From Micromonospora_J zhanjiangensis (lineage in GTDB: Bacteria; Actinomycetota; Actinomycetes; Mycobacteriales; Micromonosporaceae), in contig NZ_JBHSBN010000029.1 in assembly GCF_042650605.1 (NCBI RefSeq), positions 16,701-80,700 of the forward strand: 64,000 nucleotides of DNA, in the 5' to 3' direction. Each line of letters starts with the position of its first letter. Positions within the stretch are counted from its first letter, which is position 1. A model generated the notes under the pieces. It had not been told where the DNA came from, made no database searches, and saw only the letters and a program-made list of their open reading frames with translations. A program made the translations under genes and the position numbers. Below are positions 25,769 through 34,220 of this stretch, in pieces.

Positions 25769-26446
25769 ATGCGTACCCCCAGAAGATCCTGGCTCGCGGC
25801 GCTGGCGGCGTCCGCGGCGCTCGCCCTCGGCGGCGTGGCCGGCTGCGCCCCGGCCGCCGACCCGACGCCGGGGCCCTCCGGCTCCGGCACCGGCTCCGGC
25901 ACCGGCACCGACGGCGGTGGTTCCGGCTCGGCGGCCAAGGACCTCGAACAGCTCAAGGTCGCGTCCGCGGCGTCGATGAAGGGCTACAGCCGGGACCGTT
26001 TCCCGCACTGGCGGTCGGCCGGCAAGAACTGCGACGTCCGGGACACGGTGCTCAAGCGTGACGGCAAGGACGTCAAGCTGTCCGGCTGCAACGTGGTCGG
26101 TGGTCGGTGGACCAGCCTGTACGACAACAAGGACCTCACCGACCCGAAGGAGGCAGACATCGACCACATGGTGCCGCTGGCCAACGCCTGGCGTTCGGGC
26201 GCCGCCGACTGGGACGACAAGAAGCGCGGCGACTTCGCCAACGACACCACCCGGCCGCAGCTGTTCGCGGTCTCGGCGACGTCGAACCGGGCCAAGGGTG
26301 ACCAGGACCCGTCGCAGTGGAAGCCGCCCGCCCGCGACTACTGGTGCACGTACGCGGTGGACTGGATCACCGTCAAGACCTACTGGAAGCTGACCGTGAC
26401 GACGGCCGAGAAGGCCGCGCTCACCGACATGCTGAGGACCTGCTGA
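25769..26446 (+). CDS. Secreted HNH nuclease (DUF1524-like)
   Basis: A 225-residue exported protein. The signal peptide MRTPRRSWLAALAASAALAL ends at a lipobox-like GVAGC, so it may be a lipoprotein, then a Gly/Ser/Thr-rich linker, then a DUF1524/GmrSD-type HNH domain. The core reads ADIDHMVPLANAWRSGAADW with the catalytic His, followed by FANDTTRPQLFAVSATSNRA and KPPARDYWCTYAVDWI. Such secreted enzymes degrade DNA outside the cell. The four Cys could form disulphides. The TGA overlaps the ATG of the next gene (TGATG), so translation is coupled. No good ribosome site precedes the ATG. Confidence 0.75.
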   Translation: MRTPRRSWLAALAASAALALGGVAGCAPAADPTPGPSGSGTGSGTGTDGGGSGSAAKDLEQLKVASAASMKGYSRDRFPHWRSAGKNCDVRDTVLKRDGKDVKLSGCNVVGGRWTSLYDNKDLTDPKEADIDHMVPLANAWRSGAADWDDKKRGDFANDTTRPQLFAVSATSNRAKGDQDPSQWKPPARDYWCTYAVDWITVKTYWKLTVTTAEKAALTDMLRTC

Positions 26447-26790
26447 TGCCCGACGAGCCCACCCCCGACAAGGCCGCCCCGGACAAGGCCGCGCCCGAGA
26501 AGGCCGGCCCGGACAAGGGCGCCCCGGACAAGGGCGCCGATGCCCCGTCCCGCAGCGCCGACATCGTCCCCGGGCCGGGTGGTGTGATGACCGACGAGGT
26601 CGGCGTGGTGACCGGCGAGTTGACCCTGCGCACCGAGTACGCCGACGGTCGGGTCACCCTGCGGGTGCAGTACAAGGACGCCGACGAGTGGTACGCGGTC
26701 ACCGGCGGCTCGGCACCGCTGACCGACCCGGCCGCGCTCGACGCGGTGCACACCATCGCGGTCGGCCTGCTCAACCGCCCCGACGGCTGA
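26446..26790 (+). CDS. PDKxA-repeat protein coupled to the nuclease gene
   Basis: A 114-residue protein without a signal peptide. Residues 7-31 are five pentapeptide repeats of the PDKAA/PEKAG/PDKGA type. The rest (GELTLRTEYADGRVTLRVQY, KDADEWYAVTGGSAPLTDP) looks like a small beta-rich domain. No family is recognised. Translational coupling to a secreted nuclease invites the idea of an immunity or accessory protein, but this is only inference, and related genes may stand alone elsewhere. Confidence 0.6.
   Translation: MPDEPTPDKAAPDKAAPEKAGPDKGAPDKGADAPSRSADIVPGPGGVMTDEVGVVTGELTLRTEYADGRVTLRVQYKDADEWYAVTGGSAPLTDPAALDAVHTIAVGLLNRPDG
26464..26538 (+). repeat. Five 15-base tandem repeats
   Basis: Five in-frame units encode the PDKxA pentapeptides at the N-terminus of the protein at 26446-26790. 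The last two units are identical in sequence. Confidence 0.75.
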
Positions 26791-26806
26791 GCAGGCCGCG
26801 CCGCGG

Positions 26807-28042
26807 TCAGGGAGTGGGGATCAGCTCACCGGGTGCGCCCGGCGCGGCGCCGTCGTCCGGGCGTACCAGTTCCGCCTCGACCTCGTGCGGGCGCAGCCGG
26901 CCGTCCGCGATCTCCTCGGCGAAGTGGCAGGCCACCCGGTGCCCGCCGACGACCTCCCGCAGCTGCGGGCGCTCGTTTGCGCACCGGGTCGGTTGGGCCC
27001 ACGGGCAGCGGGTGTGGAACCGGCACCCGCTCGGCGGGTTGGCCGGCGAGGGCAGGTCGCCGGCCAGCAGGATCCGCTCCCGTCGGTCCTCCACCGTCGG
27101 GTCGGGCACCGGTACGGCGGACATCAGCGCCTTGGTGTACGGGTGCATCGGCTCGCGGTAGATGTCCTCGCTGGACGCCTCCTCGACCAGACCACCGAGG
27201 TACATCACCCCGACGGTGTCGGCGATGTGCCGCACCACGGCCAGGTCGTGGGCGATGATCAGGTAGGTCAGGCCGCGCTCGTTCTGCAGGTCCTCCATCA
27301 GGTTGAGCACCTGCGCCTGGATCGACACATCGAGCGCCGAGACCGGCTCGTCGGCCACGATCAGCTCCGGATTGAGCACCAGCGCCCGGGCGATGCCGAT
27401 CCGCTGGCGCTGGCCACCGGAGAACTCGTGCGGGTACTTGCTCAACGCCGACGCGGGCAGCCCGACGGCCGCGAGAGTGTCCCGCAGCGTCTTGCGGACC
27501 TCGGCCTTGTCGTCAGCCAGGCCGTGCGCCTTGAGCCCCTCGACCAGCAGCGACTCGACCGACTGCCGCGGGTCCAGACTGGACAGCGGATCCTGGAAGA
27601 TCATCTGCATCCGGCGGCGGGCCTGGCGCATCTGTTCGCCCTTGAGCGCGCGCAGGTCGGTGCCGTCGAAGACGATCTCCCCGTCGGTCGGTTCGACCAG
27701 CCGCAGCAGGCCCCGGCCGAGGGTGGACTTGCCGCAACCGGACTCGCCCACCAGCCCGTACGTCTCGCCGCTGCGGATCGACAGGGAGACCCCGTCGACG
27801 GCGTAGACGTACCCGACGGTGCGGTCGAACAGCAGGCCGCTCTTGATCGGGAAGTGCACCTTCAGGTCGCGCAGTTCGATCAGCGGTGCCCGGTCGGCGT
27901 CGCCGGCCCTGGTCGGCCCGCTCGGCGTCCCGCCGCCCTGGGCCGGCACCGTCGGCGTCGGACCGGTCTCGGCCGTCGAGGCGGTCTCGGCCATCGGCGT
28001 GTCGGTCGGTTCGGTCACGTTCTTCTCGTTCGGGTCGCTCAT
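26807..28042 (-). CDS. Peptide ABC transporter ATP-binding protein (OppF/DppF type)
   Basis: A 411-residue ATPase with a long Thr/Pro/Gly-rich N-terminal extension (about residues 1-50). Walker A is GESGCGKSTLGRG, the Q-loop is MIFQDPLSSLDPRQS, the signature is FSGGQRQRIGIARAL and Walker B is ELIVADEPVSALD. The C-terminal oligopeptide-transporter extension carries a Cys cluster, RFHTRCPWAQPTRC and VACHF, which may hold an iron-sulphur cluster in relatives. It powers import of peptides with the OppD-type subunit. The start at 28042 overlaps the OppD stop (ATGA). Confidence 0.9.
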   Translation of the reverse strand: MSDPNEKNVTEPTDTPMAETASTAETGPTPTVPAQGGGTPSGPTRAGDADRAPLIELRDLKVHFPIKSGLLFDRTVGYVYAVDGVSLSIRSGETYGLVGESGCGKSTLGRGLLRLVEPTDGEIVFDGTDLRALKGEQMRQARRRMQMIFQDPLSSLDPRQSVESLLVEGLKAHGLADDKAEVRKTLRDTLAAVGLPASALSKYPHEFSGGQRQRIGIARALVLNPELIVADEPVSALDVSIQAQVLNLMEDLQNERGLTYLIIAHDLAVVRHIADTVGVMYLGGLVEEASSEDIYREPMHPYTKALMSAVPVPDPTVEDRRERILLAGDLPSPANPPSGCRFHTRCPWAQPTRCANERPQLREVVGGHRVACHFAEEIADGRLRPHEVEAELVRPDDGAAPGAPGELIPTP

Positions 28043-29028
28043 TTGGCCACCGCCACTTCGTGCTGGACCGGGTTGTTGCAGCGCAGCCGGCCACCGGTGG
28101 CGGTCGGTTCCAGGGGTGGGGTGCCCTCCACGCAGGCGTCCACCACCCGGTCGCACCGGGGGGCGAAGGCGCAGCCCTCGACCCAGGGGATGTTGTCGGA
28201 CACCGAGCCGCGGATGGCGTGCAGCCGCTGCCCGCGTACCGAGTCCAGCCGGGGCACCGAGGCCAGCAGCCCGTCGGTGTACGGGTGCCGGGGCCGGGCG
28301 AACAGCTCGTGCCGTTCGGCCGTCTCCACCACCTTGCCGCCGTAGAGCACGTTGACCGTGTCGCAGAGGCCGGCCACCACACCGAGGTCGTGCGTGATCA
28401 TGATCAGCGCGGTGCCGGTGTCGTCGACCAGTTCCTTGAGCAGGGTGAGGATCTGCGCCTGGATGGTCACGTCCAACGCCGTGGTCGGCTCGTCGGCGAT
28501 CAGCAGTCGCGGCTTGCAGGCCAGGGCGATGGCGATCAACGCCCGTTGCCGCATCCCGCCGGAGATCTGGTGCGGGTACTCGGACAACCGCCGGGACGGG
28601 TCCGGGATGCCGACCGCGTCCAGCAGGTCCCGCGACTCGCGCAGCGCCTCCTTGCGGTCCTTGCCCTGGTGCCGTTCCAGCACCTCGGCCACCTGGACGC
28701 CGATCGGGATCACCGGGTTCAGCGAGGACAGCGGGTCCTGGAAGATCATGCCGACCTCCCGACCGCGCCGGTCGCGCATGTCGTCCGGCCGCAGCTTGAG
28801 CAGGTCGGTGCCCTCGAACAGCACCTCGCCGGTCACCTTGTTGCCCCGCTTGGGCAGCAGACCCATGATCGCCAGGCTGGTGACGCTCTTGCCGCAGCCG
28901 GACTCGCCCACCAGGCCGACGGTCTGGCCGGGCTCCACCGTGAAGCTGACCTGATCCACCGCGGTGAAGGGCCGTTCGCCCCGCCGTTGGAAGACGACGC
29001 TCAGGTCCCGTACGTCGAGCAGGGTCAT
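28039..29028 (-). CDS. Peptide ABC transporter ATP-binding protein (OppD/DppD type)
   Basis: A 329-residue ATPase. Walker A is GESGCGKSVTSLAIM, the Q-loop MIFQDPLSSLNPVIP, the signature ISGGMRQRALIAIAL and Walker B RLLIADEPTTALD. The C-terminal APRCDRVVDAC Cys pair is typical of the family. It pairs with the OppF-type subunit on the inner face of the membrane. It is the fourth gene of the five-gene operon, 34 bases after the second permease gene. Confidence 0.9.
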   Translation of the reverse strand: MTLLDVRDLSVVFQRRGERPFTAVDQVSFTVEPGQTVGLVGESGCGKSVTSLAIMGLLPKRGNKVTGEVLFEGTDLLKLRPDDMRDRRGREVGMIFQDPLSSLNPVIPIGVQVAEVLERHQGKDRKEALRESRDLLDAVGIPDPSRRLSEYPHQISGGMRQRALIAIALACKPRLLIADEPTTALDVTIQAQILTLLKELVDDTGTALIMITHDLGVVAGLCDTVNVLYGGKVVETAERHELFARPRHPYTDGLLASVPRLDSVRGQRLHAIRGSVSDNIPWVEGCAFAPRCDRVVDACVEGTPPLEPTATGGRLRCNNPVQHEVAVAK

Positions 29029-29062
29029 CGTGGTCCTCCCTCGTTCCGGTCCGTCATCGCCG

Positions 29063-30082
29063 TCACCGCCGGTTCTTCGGGTCGATGGCCTCGCGCATCG
29101 CCTCGCCGAGCAGGGTGAAGCCGAGGGCCACCACGATGATCGCCAACGCCGGGTAGTACGCCAGTTCGGGGCGTACGTCGAAGTAGCGCTGCCCGTCGAC
29201 GCCCAGCATCAGGCCCCACTCGGCCCGGTTGATGTCCGGGTCGCCGAGGCCGAGGAAGGAGAGCGCGGCCGCGTCCAGGATGGCCACCGCGAAGGTCAGG
29301 GTGGCCTGCACGATGACCGCGGTCATCGAGTTGGGCAGCATGTGCCGCAGCACGATGGACCGCTGCCTGACCCCGAGCGCCCGGGCGGCCAGCACGTGGT
29401 CGCTCTCCCGCTGGGCGAGCATCGAGCCACGCAGCAGTCGGGCGAAGATCGGCACCTGGACGATGGCCACCGCGAAGATCACCGTCCATTGGCTGGAGGA
29501 ACTGGCCATCGCCACCAGGGTGATCGCCAGCAGCAGGCTGGGCAGGGCCAGCATCACGTCGGTGACCCGCATCAGCACCACGTCGACCCAACCGCCGAAG
29601 GCTCCGGCGATCGCGCCGAAGACCACCCCGAGGGCCAATCCGATCATGGTGGCCAGCACGCCGACGAAGAGCGTCTGCCGGGAGCCGTAGATCATCCGGG
29701 ACAGAAAGTCCCGACCCAGCGGGTCGGAGCCGAGCGGAAAGCCGTCCCGGGCGCCGGGGATGGTGTCCGTGGTCAGGTCCTTGGTCAGTTCCGGATACCG
29801 GATGACCGGGTCGTGCGGCGCGATCAGCGGCGCGAGGAGCGCCATCAGGACGAACAGCCCGACGATCACGGCTCCGGTGACGGCGGCGGGGTTGCGCCGC
29901 AGCCGCCGCACCGCGTCGCGGAGCAGGCTCACCCCGCCGGAATCGGCGCTGGCCTGGGCCAACCGCTCCAGCCGCGCCTTCTTCTTGTCGGCCAGTACGC
30001 CGACACCGCTTCCCGCCGTACGGCTCCGCTGCGCCGCGGCCGCCGGGCTGTCCGGGCCGGGTTCGACGGTTCGCTCGCTCAT
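29063..30082 (-). CDS. Peptide ABC transporter permease (OppC/DppC type)
   Basis: A 339-residue membrane protein with six membrane helices and the OppC-type N-terminal region (RLRRNPAAVTGAVIVGLFVL). The SDPLGRDFLSRMIYGSR motif and the coupling-loop EAA motif around HVLAARALGVRQRSIVLRHM are clear. It forms the substrate channel with the OppB-type subunit. Its start overlaps the OppB stop (ATGA). A Lys/Arg-rich N-terminal tail of about 50 residues precedes the first helix. Confidence 0.9.
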   Translation of the reverse strand: MSERTVEPGPDSPAAAAQRSRTAGSGVGVLADKKKARLERLAQASADSGGVSLLRDAVRRLRRNPAAVTGAVIVGLFVLMALLAPLIAPHDPVIRYPELTKDLTTDTIPGARDGFPLGSDPLGRDFLSRMIYGSRQTLFVGVLATMIGLALGVVFGAIAGAFGGWVDVVLMRVTDVMLALPSLLLAITLVAMASSSSQWTVIFAVAIVQVPIFARLLRGSMLAQRESDHVLAARALGVRQRSIVLRHMLPNSMTAVIVQATLTFAVAILDAAALSFLGLGDPDINRAEWGLMLGVDGQRYFDVRPELAYYPALAIIVVALGFTLLGEAMREAIDPKNRR

Positions 30083-31086
30083 CCGACACGCACCCTCGGG
30101 TCGATGATCGCGTACGACAGGTCGACGAGCAGGTTGACCACCACGAAGACCAGTGCCGCAAGCATGATCAGGGCTTGCAGGATCGGATAGTCCCGGCCAC
30201 CGCTGATCGAGTCGTTGATCAGAGTGCCGAGCCCGCCCCAGTTGTAGACCCGTTCGGTCAGCACCGCGCCGGCGAGCAGGGCGCCGGTCTGCAGGCCGAT
30301 GGTGGTGACCACCGGCAGCAGCGCGTTACGCAGGACGTGCCGGCCCCGGACCGTCCGCTGCCGCAGGCCCTTGGCCTCGGCGGTCCGGACGTAGTCCTCG
30401 TTGAGCACGTCGAGCACGCTGGCGCGGGTGATCCGGACGATCACCGCGAGCGGGATGGTGGCCAGCGTGATCGCCGGCAGGATCAGGTGCCAGAGCGCGT
30501 CGGCGCTGGCGTCGAACTCCCGGGTCAGCAGCCCGTCCAGGACGAAGAAGCCGGTGACGTTGGTGTTGTCCAGCCCGGTGCTGATCCGCCCGGACGGCGG
30601 GAACCAGTGGATGTTCTGGGTGAACACGTCCTTGAGCAGATAGCCCAGGAAGAAGATGGGGATCGAGATGCCGAGCAGCGTGCCGCCGACGGTCAGGTTG
30701 TCCAGCGTCCGACCGCGGTGCCGGGCGGCGAGGTAACCCAGCGGTACGCCCAGGCCGATGGCGATGATCAGGGCGGCGACCGACAGCTCGATGGTGGCCG
30801 GGAAGGCCCGCCCGATCACCTCGGTGACCGGGTCACCGGTCCGGATCGAGTTGCCGAAGTCCCCGGTCAGGGTCTTTTGCATGAACTTGCCGTACTGGAC
30901 CAGGATCGGCTGGTCGTAGCCGAGCGCCTTGGTCAGCAGGGCCCGGGTCTCCGGGGTGGCCCGCTCACCGAGCAGCGCGTTGATCGTGCCACCCGGCAGG
31001 TTACGCAGCCAGATGAAGATCAGCGCCGACAGCGCCAGCAGCGTCACCACCAGCTGCAACAGCCGGCGGACTATCACTCGCAACAT
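30079..31086 (-). CDS. Peptide ABC transporter permease (OppB/DppB type)
   Basis: A 335-residue membrane protein starting MLRVIVRRLLQLVVTLLALS with six helices. The family motifs LGYDQPILVQYGKFMQ, DFGNSIRTGDPVTEVI and the cytoplasmic EAA loop YVRTAEAKGLRQRTVRGRHV are visible. It is the first permease of the operon and follows the substrate-binding gene after a gap that holds a strong stem-loop. Confidence 0.9.
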   Translation of the reverse strand: MLRVIVRRLLQLVVTLLALSALIFIWLRNLPGGTINALLGERATPETRALLTKALGYDQPILVQYGKFMQKTLTGDFGNSIRTGDPVTEVIGRAFPATIELSVAALIIAIGLGVPLGYLAARHRGRTLDNLTVGGTLLGISIPIFFLGYLLKDVFTQNIHWFPPSGRISTGLDNTNVTGFFVLDGLLTREFDASADALWHLILPAITLATIPLAVIVRITRASVLDVLNEDYVRTAEAKGLRQRTVRGRHVLRNALLPVVTTIGLQTGALLAGAVLTERVYNWGGLGTLINDSISGGRDYPILQALIMLAALVFVVVNLLVDLSYAIIDPRVRVG

Positions 31087-31124
31087 CTCTCACACCACGT
31101 TTCTGGTTAGTGGAGTGCCGTACG

Positions 31125-31167
31125 GAACGGCCCGGACCGCCGAGTTGCCGCCCGGTCCGGGCCGTTC
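31125..31167 (-). terminator. Intercistronic stem-loop in the peptide ABC operon
   Basis: Two perfect 15-base arms (31125-31139 and 31153-31167) with a 13-base loop lie between the binding-protein stop and the first permease. Such loops lower downstream expression or protect upstream mRNA, giving more binding protein than permease. Confidence 0.7.
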
Positions 31168-31191
31168 GCGTCAGGCGCTGCCGCCGCCGGG

Positions 31192-32868
31192 TCAGCTCTT
31201 CGAGACGCTCACCGTGTTGAAGCGTTCGTCCGTCAGCGGACTCGGCACCAGACCCTTGACGTCCTTGGAGACCACGATCGCCGGAGGCGCGTGCCAGACC
31301 GGGATGGCCGGCAGCCACTTCGCGGCGATGTCCCGGTTGACCTGCTCCCAGGCCGCCTTCTTGCCGGCCTCGTCGACGGTGCCGTCGGCCTTGGTGATGG
31401 CCGCGAACATCTCGGTCATCGCCTGGTCACCGAACTCGACCTTGCCCCGGCCGAAGAAGGTGCCGACGAAGTTGCCCGGGTCGTTGTAGTCACCGGTCCA
31501 GCCCAGGATGTGCAGGTCATGCTTGCCGAACTGCTGCACGTCGTCCTTGAAGCCACCGTTCCACGGCCGCGGAACACCGTTGACCTTGATGCCGACGGCC
31601 TGCAGGTCGTTCGCCAGAACGGTGAAGATCTCCTGCGGGTTGGGCATGTACGGCCGGGTGACGTCCGGCGGGTAGTAGAAGTTGAGGGTCAGCCCGGTCG
31701 CGCCGGCCTGCGCGAGCAGGTCCTTGGCCTTGGTCGGGTTGTACTCGTACTTCTGCACGTCCGGCGCGTAGCCGAGCACGGTGTCCGGCATGAACTCGTC
31801 GGCCACGCTCGATCCGCCCGGTGCCTTGGTCTGCACGAGCTGCTGCCGGTTCAGGGCGTAGGCGATCGCCTGCCGCACCCGCAGGTCCTTCAGCTTCGGG
31901 TTGTTCTTCTGGTTGATGCCCAGGTAGAGAATGTTGAAGGCCTTCCGGTCGAGCACCTGGAAGCCCTCGCCCGCGAGCGCCTTGCGGTCGGACGGCGCCG
32001 GGAAGTCGATGCCCTGGACGGTGCCGGCCCGCAGTTCCTGCTTACGGGTGCTCTCGTCCTTGATCACCTTGATGATGACCTTGTCGACCTTGGCCTTCTC
32101 GCCCCAGTAGTCCGGGTTGCGGTTCAGCGTGATCTCGTTCTTGGCCTTGTCCCAGCCGCCGAAGGTGAACGGCCCGGTGCCGACCGGGTGCTCGGTGGCG
32201 AACGCGCTGTACGCGAACGAGTCGCCGTTCTGCTTCACCTCGTCGGCGTTGTACTTCTTCAGCGCCTCGGGGCTGGCGATCGACAGCGAGGTGAGCGCGA
32301 AGGCACCCGGGAAGGCGCCCTTGTAGTTGTTCAGCGTGAGGACGGCGGTGTTGTCGTCCTTGGCCTCGCACTTGTTGTAGACCGGCTTGCCGGCGTCCTC
32401 GGACTCGTTCTTGGCGAAGCCGCCGAACACGTCCATGTAGTAGAGCATCTGGCTCTGGGCGGCGGCGCCCTTCATGTTGAACCAGCGGTCGAAGTTGAAG
32501 CAGACCGCGGCCGCGTTGAACGGGGTGCCGTCGTGGAACTTGACGCCCTTGCGCAGGTTGAAGGTCCAGACCTTGCCCTCGGGATCGTGCTCCCACTTCT
32601 CGGCCAGACCGGCCTCCAGGTCGGCGGTGCCCGGCTTGTGGCTGATCAGCGTGTCGAACATCTGCCGGGTGGGGCGGAACGACTCGCCGTCGTCGTTGAA
32701 GATCGGGTCGAAGTTCTTCGGGTCACCAGCACCGGCGAAGATGAAGGTGCCGCCCGTCTTGGCGTCGCCACCCTTGTCCCGGTCACTCTGCGCGCAGCCG
32801 GCCGCGCCAGCTGCCAGCGCGGCAACGGCCGCCACGGCAACCGCCGTTTTGAGCCTTCTCACCTGCAT
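31192..32868 (-). CDS. Peptide ABC transporter substrate-binding lipoprotein
   Basis: A 558-residue SBP_bac_5 (OppA/DppA) protein. The signal peptide ends at a lipobox GAAGC with the lipidated Cys near residue 25. Family landmarks include TFIFAGAGDPKNFDPIFNDD, LAEKWEHDPEGKVWTFNLRK, GVKFHDGTPFNAAAVCFNFD and KDLRVRQAIAYALNRQQLVQ. It captures peptides outside the membrane and delivers them to the permease. The ATG at 32868 is preceded by GAGGTGAGAG. A candidate -10 TAGCGT lies about 58 bases upstream on this strand. Confidence 0.9.
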   Translation of the reverse strand: MQVRRLKTAVAVAAVAALAAGAAGCAQSDRDKGGDAKTGGTFIFAGAGDPKNFDPIFNDDGESFRPTRQMFDTLISHKPGTADLEAGLAEKWEHDPEGKVWTFNLRKGVKFHDGTPFNAAAVCFNFDRWFNMKGAAAQSQMLYYMDVFGGFAKNESEDAGKPVYNKCEAKDDNTAVLTLNNYKGAFPGAFALTSLSIASPEALKKYNADEVKQNGDSFAYSAFATEHPVGTGPFTFGGWDKAKNEITLNRNPDYWGEKAKVDKVIIKVIKDESTRKQELRAGTVQGIDFPAPSDRKALAGEGFQVLDRKAFNILYLGINQKNNPKLKDLRVRQAIAYALNRQQLVQTKAPGGSSVADEFMPDTVLGYAPDVQKYEYNPTKAKDLLAQAGATGLTLNFYYPPDVTRPYMPNPQEIFTVLANDLQAVGIKVNGVPRPWNGGFKDDVQQFGKHDLHILGWTGDYNDPGNFVGTFFGRGKVEFGDQAMTEMFAAITKADGTVDEAGKKAAWEQVNRDIAAKWLPAIPVWHAPPAIVVSKDVKGLVPSPLTDERFNTVSVSKS

Positions 32869-33171
32869 CTCTCACCTCTGTCATGCGCATGACCAACGCC
32901 GGGGTCTGGCTCGGTCCGTGTGCGGCACGCTAGTGGCCTCAAGAGCAAGAACGGAACGCCCGCCCGCGAATCTCTATCAACCCGACACCTAAGGTTGATC
33001 TTTGGTGCAACATGGGCGGTTTTCCCGATACAACCGATAACGGCTCTATAACGATGGCCGGCCCCGAATCGGTGCCCGCTGTCACACATCCGCCGACCCG
33101 GACCACCTCCCGGAGACGCCGACCCGGACCGCCACCGGAGACGCCGACCCGCCCCACGGCGGACCGAGGAA
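32869..33171. other. Gap between the peptide ABC operon and recR
   Basis: About 300 bases hold the upstream region of the ABC operon (candidate -10 TAGCGT at 32927-32932 on the minus strand) and, near recR, three degenerate direct repeats of about 25 bases (33091-33159). No gene is evident. Confidence 0.4.
33091..33159. repeat. Three degenerate ~25-base direct repeats
   Basis: Units start CGCCGACCCG at 33091, 33117 and 33142; the first two share most of 25 bases and the third is partial. They lie just beyond the recR stop. Confidence 0.55.
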
Positions 33172-33765
33172 TCAGATCGCCCGGCGGCCCTCGAAGGCCC
33201 GCCCGAGGGTGATCTCGTCGGCGTACTCCAGGTCCCCGCCGACCGGCAGGCCGCTGGCGAGCCGGGTCACCGCGATACCCATCGGCTTGACCATCAGGGC
33301 GAGGTAGGTGGCGGTCGCCTCGCCCTCGGTGTTCGGGTCGGTGGCGAGGATCAACTCGCGGACCGTACCGGCGCTCAGCCGGGCCATCAGCTCGCGGATC
33401 CGCAGGTTGTCCGGGCCGATCCCCTCCAGCGGATTGATCGCCCCGCCCAGTATGTGGTAGCGACCGCGGAACTCACCGGTCCGCTCGATCGCCACCACGT
33501 CCTTGGGCTCCTCGACCACGCACAGCACCTCGTCGGTACGGCGCGGGTCGCGGCAGATCCGGCACTGCTCCGCCTCGGCCACGTTGAAGCAGATGGTGCA
33601 GAACCGCACCTGCTCCTTGACCTTGCGCAGCGCCGTGGCGAGCCGGGCCACGTCGACCGGATCCGCCGACAACACGTGGAAGGCGATCCGCTGCGCGCTC
33701 TTCGGGCCGACGCCCGGCAACCGGCCCAACTCGTCGATCAGATCCTGGATCGCACCCTCGTACAT
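33172..33765 (-). CDS. recR: Recombination mediator RecR
   Basis: A 197-residue protein for RecFOR-dependent loading of RecA during gap repair. It begins MYEGAIQDLIDELGRLPGVG with the N-terminal helix-hairpin-helix, has a C4 zinc finger (CTICFNVAEAEQCRICRD), and a Toprim domain with VVEEPKDVVAIERTGEFRGR and the EGEATATYLA region. Length is normal. It follows ybaB on the same strand by 10 bases, the conserved dnaX-ybaB-recR arrangement. Confidence 0.95.
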   Translation of the reverse strand: MYEGAIQDLIDELGRLPGVGPKSAQRIAFHVLSADPVDVARLATALRKVKEQVRFCTICFNVAEAEQCRICRDPRRTDEVLCVVEEPKDVVAIERTGEFRGRYHILGGAINPLEGIGPDNLRIRELMARLSAGTVRELILATDPNTEGEATATYLALMVKPMGIAVTRLASGLPVGGDLEYADEITLGRAFEGRRAI

Positions 33766-33775
33766 CTGCGGCGAC

Positions 33776-34108
33776 TCAGAAGCCGGGCAGGCCGAGGCCG
33801 CCCATCCCGCCGGTCACCGGGCCCATCTTCTCCTCGGTCAGCTTGCGCACCGCGTCGTTGGCGTTGTGCACGGCCGCGACCACCAGGTCCTCCAGGGTCT
33901 CCACGTCGTCCGGGTCGACCGCCTTGGGGTCGATCTTGACCGACCTGACCTCGCCGGCACCGGTGATGGTGACGGTGACCAGGCCACCGCCGGCGGTGCC
34001 GGTCAGCTCGGCCTCGGCCAGTTCCGCCTGCGCGGCAGCGATCTGCTGCTGCATCTTCTGCGCCTGCTTCAACATCTGCTGCATATTGGGCTGTCCACCG
34101 GGGCGCAC
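33776..34108 (-). CDS. YbaB/EbfC family nucleoid-associated protein
   Basis: A 110-residue dimeric DNA-binding protein of the YbaB/EbfC family. The N-terminal part (MQQMLKQAQKMQQQIAAAQA) is the coiled-coil tweezer arm, followed by a beta-sheet with GGGLVTVTITGAGEVRSVKI and a C-terminal Gly-rich tail. The GTG at 34108 lies 8 bases after AAGGAG, better than the ATG at 34114, which would sit only two bases away. It lies between dnaX and recR as in most bacteria. Confidence 0.9.
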   Translation of the reverse strand: MRPGGQPNMQQMLKQAQKMQQQIAAAQAELAEAELTGTAGGGLVTVTITGAGEVRSVKIDPKAVDPDDVETLEDLVVAAVHNANDAVRKLTEEKMGPVTGGMGGLGLPGF

Positions 34109-34220
34109 GGGCATCGCTCCTTCTCGCACGGGTCTGCTGCTGGCCGCCGCCCAGCCTATCGGCCGGGCGGATCCGACAACGGCCGGAGGCACGCCGACCG
34201 ACGAGGGCGGGCCGATCGTC

